A DNA stretch of 64,000 bases, taken from positions 40,128 to 104,127 of the forward strand of contig UQZN01000009.1 of the NCBI GenBank assembly GCA_900545535.1. Direction: 5' to 3'. The position numbers were made by a program, and so were the translations under genes. Numbering within the stretch: the stretch's first letter is position 1; each line of letters starts with the position of its first letter. This DNA comes from an uncultured Phascolarctobacterium sp. Lineage in GTDB: Bacteria; Bacillota; Negativicutes; Acidaminococcales; Acidaminococcaceae. Positions 58,422 through 64,000 of the stretch are shown here, in pieces. Under the pieces are notes generated by a model that worked only from the letters and a program-made list of their open reading frames with translations, had not been told where the DNA came from and made no database searches.

Positions 58422-59942
58422 TTAGTTATCTATGCTGACAGACTGAGTAGTAGTCGAACCTACCTTATCCGGAGCTTGTGTAGTGGTAGTTATGTTAGTA
58501 CGGTGTTTGAGTTCCATATTCTTGTCGATACCGACGGAATACCAGAAGGTACCTATCAATGTAAGGATAGTGATGACCAGGGAAGTATAACGGACCCATT
58601 TCGGTGAGAAACCGCCAGGAGTTTCGTGATTTTCTTCCAGCTCGTGTTTTCTGGTAACTGCACCGGAGAAGAAGACTATCGTGGCAATAACGAAGATCAG
58701 TGACCAACGCGTCTGGTTGCCGTTGGAGGTTACCAGTGCCGCCATACTGTACACGGCCGCGATCAAACCGATGATGCACGATTTATTGTAATCTTTCGGC
58801 GATAACTTGCCGTAGCCCAAAACCTTAATGGAGATACTGGAATAAATGTAAGGCAGTAGCGTCAGGATAACCGCAATAGACGCTATTTTACCAAACTGCT
58901 GGCTTGCTGACGGCGACATGGTCGCCAGGACCTGCACTGTCATAATGGCAGCTACGATAGCCAAGCCTGCAGAAGGTACGCCTTTAGAGTTAGTACGGGC
59001 AAAAACATTACCGAACAGACCATCATCAGCGGCTGCTTTAGCGCTTTGTCCTACCAGCAGCGTCCAGCCTGCCAGTGAACCCAGGCAGCCTAAAGCGGCA
59101 CAGATAGCTACGCCGTTACCGGCCATTTCACCAAAGGCGATTCTTGCGGCGTCAGCAAAAGGCGCTGACGAACTTAAAAGCGCGTGGTTCGGGATCATAC
59201 CCATAATAACAGAGGAACTTAAAACATAGCAGACAGCGGCCAGGATTACGCCGCCAATAGTAGCGATAGGAACGTTCTTTTTCGGATTTTTAACAACGCC
59301 GGCAGATACGGAAGCACTTTCGACGCCGATAAAAGCCCACAAAGTAAAGTTCAAGGTCATGCCGATAGCGCTGACGGTACTTTTACCTGTTACATTCCAG
59401 GCATCCATATAAGTTTTGCCATCAAACCAGAACCAGCCTAAAATTGCAGTACCGATAATAGGGATCAATGCCAAAGTAGTCGTTACTGATTGGATACGGC
59501 CTACAAGCTTAGGACCGATCATGTTTGCGTAAGCGAAGAGCCAGATAACGAAGATCTGCGCTAATGCGAAAACAAATGGATTTTTTAAAACCGGGAAGAA
59601 ACTGATCAGGTAACCGATACCTACAACCGCCAGACCAACGTTACCAATAACGTTTGCCAGCCAGTAAATGAGGTTTGTCTGATACCCCATGTAATCGCCG
59701 AAGGCCTGGCGCGTATAAGCGTAAGGACCGCCGGCGGCAGGATCAATAGAAGATAACTTTGCAAAGGTAAGCGCTAACGCGATAGCGCCTATACAGGTAA
59801 CTATCCAGCCAAATACTGCAACGCCTCCTATTGCTGCCAGATTCGCAGGCAACATGAATACGCCGGAACCCATCATATTACCGGCAACCATCAATGTTGC
59901 GGCAACGACACCTATTTTATTACTGTCGTCGTTTTGATTCAT
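58422..59942 (-). CDS. adiC: arginine/agmatine antiporter AdiC-like
   Basis: The 506-residue APC-family protein aligns by eye with E. coli AdiC from its first residues (KIGVVAATLMVAGNMMGSGVFMLPANLAA), through TLWAFIGVESASVSAGVVKNPKKNVPIATIGGV with the substrate Trp, to GCLGSLAGWTLLVGQSAKAAADDGLF with the second key Trp. It is longer than AdiC (445) by a polar C-terminal tail of about 55 residues rich in Thr and Gln. With adiA 16 nt downstream it forms an arginine-dependent acid resistance unit: arginine in, agmatine out. AAAGGAGAGG precedes the ATG. Confidence 0.9.
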   Translation of the reverse strand: MNQNDDSNKIGVVAATLMVAGNMMGSGVFMLPANLAAIGGVAVFGWIVTCIGAIALALTFAKLSSIDPAAGGPYAYTRQAFGDYMGYQTNLIYWLANVIGNVGLAVVGIGYLISFFPVLKNPFVFALAQIFVIWLFAYANMIGPKLVGRIQSVTTTLALIPIIGTAILGWFWFDGKTYMDAWNVTGKSTVSAIGMTLNFTLWAFIGVESASVSAGVVKNPKKNVPIATIGGVILAAVCYVLSSSVIMGMIPNHALLSSSAPFADAARIAFGEMAGNGVAICAALGCLGSLAGWTLLVGQSAKAAADDGLFGNVFARTNSKGVPSAGLAIVAAIMTVQVLATMSPSASQQFGKIASIAVILTLLPYIYSSISIKVLGYGKLSPKDYNKSCIIGLIAAVYSMAALVTSNGNQTRWSLIFVIATIVFFSGAVTRKHELEENHETPGGFSPKWVRYTSLVITILTLIGTFWYSVGIDKNMELKHRTNITTTTQAPDKVGSTTTQSVSIDN

Positions 59943-60405
59943 AATAAAACCTCTCCTTTCGATTATTTGCCGTCAGCAGCGGATGGGTATCTTCGCTTTC
60001 GGCAAATCATACACAAAGTCAGCTTTGCAGCATTTTTCTTTATGCGGTTTCTTGCTTCGGATACATCATAACTCCATCACAGACAAAATATCCACGCACG
60101 AAATTTACAATTACTTTTTAATATGTTTTTAAAAAAAAGTCAGTCTTGACAGCGCTCAGCTGCTGGCGAAAACCAACGCTTTCATGGGCATCAGCCGCCG
60201 CAGTGACTGCTTATTGATAAAAATTTTCCACAGCATTTTTTCTTGCGGAGCAATTCAGTTATTTTTTCGCTTTGCTTAATTTACTAAAGTTCTTTACATA
60301 CAAAAATAAGCTACATGCTAACGCGCTTTCATTTATGCTGTATGCAAACTTCACCGCTTTTTAATATTGTAAGTAAAGTAAATAAGCACTATCCGTACAG
60401 CTTAA
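59943..60405. other. long noncoding region upstream of adiC
   Basis: About 460 bp without a convincing gene. Close to the adiC start lies an inverted repeat, ATTTGCCG (59965-59972) and CGGCAAAT (60000-60007), with a 27-nt loop. AT-rich stretches around 60100-60140 and 60240-60380 may hold promoters. A nine-codon frame (minus strand, MMYPKQETA) after GGAG is visible near 60070 but has no clear meaning. Known riboswitch folds were not recognised. Confidence 0.5.
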
Positions 60406-60450
60406 TAAATCAAAAATCCTTGCCATACAACGGCAAGGATTTTTGATTTA
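60406..60450 (-). terminator. terminator of amidohydrolase operon
   Basis: Perfect 19-bp arms (TAAATCAAAAATCCTTGCC and its complement) around ATACAAC. Confidence 0.88.
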
Positions 60451-60499
60451 TAGGAGGATTGTAAGATAAAGCAATTCAGACTAGGAAACTCTTTTTTAC

Positions 60500-62164
60500 T
60501 TAAATAGCATACACTTTTTTACCCATAAAATATGTGGCTTCAACTTTAGCTGTACCAATATCTTCCGGAATAATCTGCAAGATATTTTTATCTATAACTA
60601 TCAAATCTGCAAATTTTCCTTCTTCTAAAGAACCACTGATATCATCAATAAAATTTGCATATGCCTGATTAATCGTAAAAGAATCAATCATATCTTCTAA
60701 ACTTGCACATTCTTCCGGCCACAAAGGTTGATGGAATTTGGGGTCGTCATAATTAAAAATCCAAGGATGATAATTATCAGGCGCGATCCGCGTAACACCA
60801 ATTTCTATACCTACAAACGGATTAGGCACTGCTGTAATAGGATAATCACTGGCGTTTGCAACCTTGACTCCCGCTTTAAAGAAACAATTTAAAGGAAAAG
60901 TATGCTCAGCTCTTTTCCAACCAATATAGCTGCCGTTAACGAAATAAGTTTCATCAATCTGAGCCCAATACGAGTTGGTCATGGCCACTGTGCCTAACTC
61001 TTTAAACCGATCTACATCCTGCGGATCTACTAAGAAAATATGCGTAATACAATGTCTGGCGTCGCGAACTCCATTTTTTTGACGGGCATAGGCAATGGCA
61101 TCAAGAGTTTGCTTAACAGCGGCATCCCCAGCACAATGCACATGTATCCCCATCCCGGCTTTATCAATTGCAGCTACAACCTTGTTCATATTTTCAGCAT
61201 TCCATATCTGGTCACCACACCAGCCTTCTTGTCGCCCAGCCGCCGCTGTGTATGGTTCCAGCAAATAAGCGGTTACGCTTTCCAACACTCCATCCATAAA
61301 TAATTTTACTGCATTAATCTTGAATAAATCTCCATTATTGTCGTTATCTCGTGCTGCAACTAATGCTGCAACCTGACTCTCATCCTGATTAGGATCTGCC
61401 CAATATGCACCTCTAAAGCGCATCTGAAGTTTACCTTCAGCATCTAATTCTTTTAAAGCCTTGATAGAATTGCTGCCAGCCATTAACCATGGATCATAAG
61501 CACCGGTAAAACCATATTGGTGCGCCATTTTCTGAAAATTTAAAATGCCCTCTTTATATTCTTCTATCGAAAAATCCGGTAAAGCATTCAAAATAAGATC
61601 CTGGGCTGTTTCACGGAAGCAACCGCTTGGAGTTCCATCTGCAGCTCGTTCAATACGTCCATTTTTAGGATCAGGCGTAGCTTCAGTAATACCAGCCAGT
61701 TCGATTGCTTTGGAATTAGCCCACAATGAATGTAAAGTCTCAGCCTGTACAACGATAGGTATCTCCGTTGAAGCTTTATCCAGTGCTTCTTTAAGCGGCC
61801 CGGCTCCGGGGAAACATGCTTCCAGATAACCTTGCCCGCGTAATACTTTCAGTTCTGGTCTTTCTGCAATAAAACTCCGGCAGGCTTCTACATACTCTGA
61901 CTCTGTATTCATCCCCGCCAAATTAATACCTACAACCGTGGCTGTCGCTTTAGTATAGTGAGTATGCCCTTCAAAAAATGATGGTAGAACAAATTTTCCC
62001 TGTAAATCCACAATCTCTGTTGTTTCTGTTATAAATTGATCAACACCGACATTATCACCTATATATACTATTTTCCCCTCTGCTACAGCCAACGCTTCCG
62101 CCATTGTTCTTTCATTATCCGCTGTATAAATAACTCCATTTTTTAATATCAGATCAGTTTTCAT
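60500..62164 (-). CDS. YtcJ-like amidohydrolase
   Basis: The 554-residue protein has the amidohydrolase-3 layout: LILKNGVIYTADNERTMAEALAVAEGKIVYIG, metal motif FFEGHTHYTKA, HVHCAGDAAVKQTLDAI and HCITHIFLVD, and a C-terminal LEEGKFADLIVIDKN. YtcJ-like enzymes cleave amide bonds of diverse small molecules. It is 71 nt downstream of an amino-acid permease gene, so its substrate is probably imported by that permease. The DNA is less GC-rich than the genes before 60 kb. Confidence 0.88.
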   Translation of the reverse strand: MKTDLILKNGVIYTADNERTMAEALAVAEGKIVYIGDNVGVDQFITETTEIVDLQGKFVLPSFFEGHTHYTKATATVVGINLAGMNTESEYVEACRSFIAERPELKVLRGQGYLEACFPGAGPLKEALDKASTEIPIVVQAETLHSLWANSKAIELAGITEATPDPKNGRIERAADGTPSGCFRETAQDLILNALPDFSIEEYKEGILNFQKMAHQYGFTGAYDPWLMAGSNSIKALKELDAEGKLQMRFRGAYWADPNQDESQVAALVAARDNDNNGDLFKINAVKLFMDGVLESVTAYLLEPYTAAAGRQEGWCGDQIWNAENMNKVVAAIDKAGMGIHVHCAGDAAVKQTLDAIAYARQKNGVRDARHCITHIFLVDPQDVDRFKELGTVAMTNSYWAQIDETYFVNGSYIGWKRAEHTFPLNCFFKAGVKVANASDYPITAVPNPFVGIEIGVTRIAPDNYHPWIFNYDDPKFHQPLWPEECASLEDMIDSFTINQAYANFIDDISGSLEEGKFADLIVIDKNILQIIPEDIGTAKVEATYFMGKKVYAI

Positions 62165-62235
62165 GATTTACCACCTTTCCTCTACTTTTATTTTTAATGA
62201 CTGCCATCTAACGGTAAAAGTTGAAACATTACCAA

Positions 62236-63693
62236 TTATTCAGCTTCAATATCATCTGTCGGCCAGCTATCAATATCACGACAATCAGCCTTCTTTCTAT
62301 ATTTAGCCATACAGCTGCGTGTAATCACTTCTCCTACCGCCAGAGTGAGTACGATACCAATCAGTACGAACATACTTTGTTTTAAGTTAAATGGCGTCCC
62401 CGGTACCCAAATAAACAGAAACATTGTTGCAAGAATAATGAACTCGCCAATACGGACCATCAAAACTGCAAACCAGGCAGGGCCAGGAAAGGTATATGGC
62501 CGAACTGTAATTTTATCTGTGCGGCGCAGTTTTAAAAACGCTTCAAAATTTAACAGATAAGGAATTAATAGTAAAAAACTTGTGCAGGAAAAAATCGACC
62601 AGAACATTTCTTCAGCCGAACCAGACATAAAGCTTGCAACTAAAGTCATAGCCGACGCAACGAAACCTGCAATAACCAAACTTCCTATCGGCGATCCATT
62701 TTTATGCGTTTTAGCAAATATCTGCGGTAGCTCGCCCGTTAAAGCTGTTTCAGCCGATACACGGCAAACAGTAAGAATCCACATCATCCCCTGGCAAAAC
62801 AGCACCGTAACAAAAATAGCCCCTATACCATAAACCAGCATATTCATGATAAAGCTGTCGCCGAAACCAATGCGAAAACAATCTACCAGCCCCTGGATAA
62901 TACTGATGTCGCCAATAGGAATTATTGCCAACATGGCCAGTACAGTTACTATATACAGACCTGATACCAGCAAGCAATTTTTTAAAGCCGCTCTGGGGAC
63001 ATCACGTCCTGGATTTTCCATCGAAGAACCTGCTGCTGACATAGATTCAAAACCTAAAAAATTATAAATCAAAGCAGGGATAAAAATAATCGATTGACCA
63101 AAAGTTGGGATAAATCCACTCAATGTGATGGAATTTGCAAATTCAAAATCATTTCTTATCAAATATAGGATCGCGGCGATCACTAGCCCGATACCTAAAA
63201 ACAATTTAGCGATAGCACTGAAATTGATGATTTTCTGTGAATTATCCATTGGTCTGGTAGCAACAAATACCATCAACCAAATAACAGCAATATTAAAACA
63301 TGTTGCCATAGTATTTGATATTTCCAAACGAAAAACCTGACAGAAAACTGTAACGACAAGCGTTGCAACTGATGATATCCAAATAGCGTTGCAGGACCAG
63401 TAAATCCAGCTGATACGTGCTCCCCACAAATTTCCGAAGGCACGTTTGATCCAGGCGTAAAAACCTCCGTTTTCAGGATATGCGGAACCAAGTTCCGCAA
63501 CAGTCAAACTGCCGGGGAAGAAAAACAACGCCCCAACAATGATTATCCATGTTACTGCCGCAGCACCCATAGTGGCGACCGAAGCAATAGTATCGACAAA
63601 AAAGATGGCACAGACCAACCCTAAAAGCATATCCAGCTGACTAAGCTTACTATTTTCCTGTCCTGTTGTTACTGGCTTTTTCTTATCACTCAT
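62236..63693 (-). CDS. APC family amino acid permease
   Basis: The 485-residue protein has about 12 membrane segments and starts KLSQLDMLLGLVCAIFFVDTIASVATMGAAAVTW, then GSAYPENGGFYAWIKRAFGNLWGARISWIYW, the usual APC pattern. GFESMSAAGSSMENPGRDVPRAA is the conserved loop. AGGGAGGGAG precedes the ATG. The substrate is unknown; it is presumably linked to the YtcJ-like gene. Confidence 0.9.
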   Translation of the reverse strand: MSDKKKPVTTGQENSKLSQLDMLLGLVCAIFFVDTIASVATMGAAAVTWIIIVGALFFFPGSLTVAELGSAYPENGGFYAWIKRAFGNLWGARISWIYWSCNAIWISSVATLVVTVFCQVFRLEISNTMATCFNIAVIWLMVFVATRPMDNSQKIINFSAIAKLFLGIGLVIAAILYLIRNDFEFANSITLSGFIPTFGQSIIFIPALIYNFLGFESMSAAGSSMENPGRDVPRAALKNCLLVSGLYIVTVLAMLAIIPIGDISIIQGLVDCFRIGFGDSFIMNMLVYGIGAIFVTVLFCQGMMWILTVCRVSAETALTGELPQIFAKTHKNGSPIGSLVIAGFVASAMTLVASFMSGSAEEMFWSIFSCTSFLLLIPYLLNFEAFLKLRRTDKITVRPYTFPGPAWFAVLMVRIGEFIILATMFLFIWVPGTPFNLKQSMFVLIGIVLTLAVGEVITRSCMAKYRKKADCRDIDSWPTDDIEAE

Positions 63694-63956
63694 TTTGCTC
63701 CCTCCCTAAAGGTTATTCCCAGCTACACCGATTTTAATAAGATATTTATCACCCCCATTCTTTTTTAGCCATCTATGCACACTCAAGCAGCTGCAAGGCT
63801 CAGCCGCCTGTTTGCCATCTCATTTACCGGTGTCGCTTGTTAGTACTATTATCTCCTGAATCATTTCTACTCTCTATAAAAGCGTCAGAATCGGTAAAAA
63901 TCAGTCTATTATTGGAAAAAAAAACACCGGATAACTTAAAAGTTATGAAGTGGTAT
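63694..63956. other. upstream region of permease gene
   Basis: No gene is seen in these 263 bp. The presumed promoter of the permease unit lies here, but no clear hexamer pair was found. Confidence 0.4.
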
Positions 63957-63990
63957 AAAGATGGTAGACACAAAAGTGTCTACCATCTTT
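63957..63990. terminator. terminator at right edge
   Basis: AAAGATGGTAGACAC and GTGTCTACCATCTTT around AAAA, followed by TTG on the plus strand. It probably ends a minus-strand gene lying beyond the window. Confidence 0.8.
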
Positions 63991-64000
63991 TTGTGTTAAT

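Noticed and set aside
59943..60405. Lysine riboswitch before the decarboxylase-antiporter operon
   Set aside because: No conserved L-box segments were found, and the genes look arginine-specific.

Overview
The window looks like a piece of a Negativicutes chromosome, that is, a Firmicute lineage with an outer membrane; the genus cannot be fixed from sequence alone. Three things point there: Firmicute-style AGGAGG ribosome binding sites and gene families (AzlCD, ChW repeats, SerC with a DUF1015 partner), a classical autotransporter with a C-terminal outer-membrane barrel, and mid-GC coding DNA outside the accessory regions. Metabolism is that of an anaerobic amino-acid user: arginine decarboxylase with antiporter, several amino-acid transporters, CysE, SerC, a GltA-type oxidoreductase and a TrpB2-type enzyme.

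Positions 1-5240 form an AT-rich, decaying accessory island. It holds an AbiTii protein with a small partner sharing a short sequence tag, a RhuM protein, a broken tyrosine integrase plus a second integrase scrap, a Panacea-domain protein translationally coupled to a coiled-coil membrane protein (a likely toxin-antitoxin pair), and a 45-bp copy of the 3' end of tRNA-Arg with its own terminator. A soluble hybrid histidine kinase lies between this copy and the intact tRNA-Arg(ACG) at 8008-8084.

Positions 8130-30000 are mostly chromosomal housekeeping and transport: a two-component system, an MFS exporter and a secreted PepSY protein behind tandem 11-bp repeats; a CaiB-type CoA-transferase; LemA/TPM; an Asp/Glu racemase; an unusual FAD-oxidoreductase / Nif3-like / nucleoside-gate operon; a Crp-family regulator divergent from a ferredoxin protein; AraC, cupin, NhaC, amidohydrolase, SerC and DUF1015, AzlCD, LysE; and a PTPS-fold protein with a zinc ribbon.

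Positions 30250-38125 are a second accessory stretch: a 1318-residue glycine-rich autotransporter behind a GT8 glycosyltransferase and an XRE regulator, then about 1.3 kb without conventional genes. That stretch contains a 25-residue holin-like toxin gene missed by normal ORF calling, two tandem small RNAs on the opposite strand and matching promoters and terminators, which I read as a type I toxin-antitoxin locus. A sigma-70-like gene follows.

Positions 38150-64000 return to metabolism: DMT transporter and AraC, M20 peptidase with DUF3100 membrane proteins, cysE-gltA, a long minus-strand run (DUF456, glyoxalase, D-2-hydroxyacid dehydrogenase, CHAD, CstA, TrpB2), MscS, adenine deaminase, a ChW-repeat protein, adiA-adiC, and a YtcJ-like amidohydrolase next to an amino-acid permease. 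All family calls were made by eye; no database search was possible.
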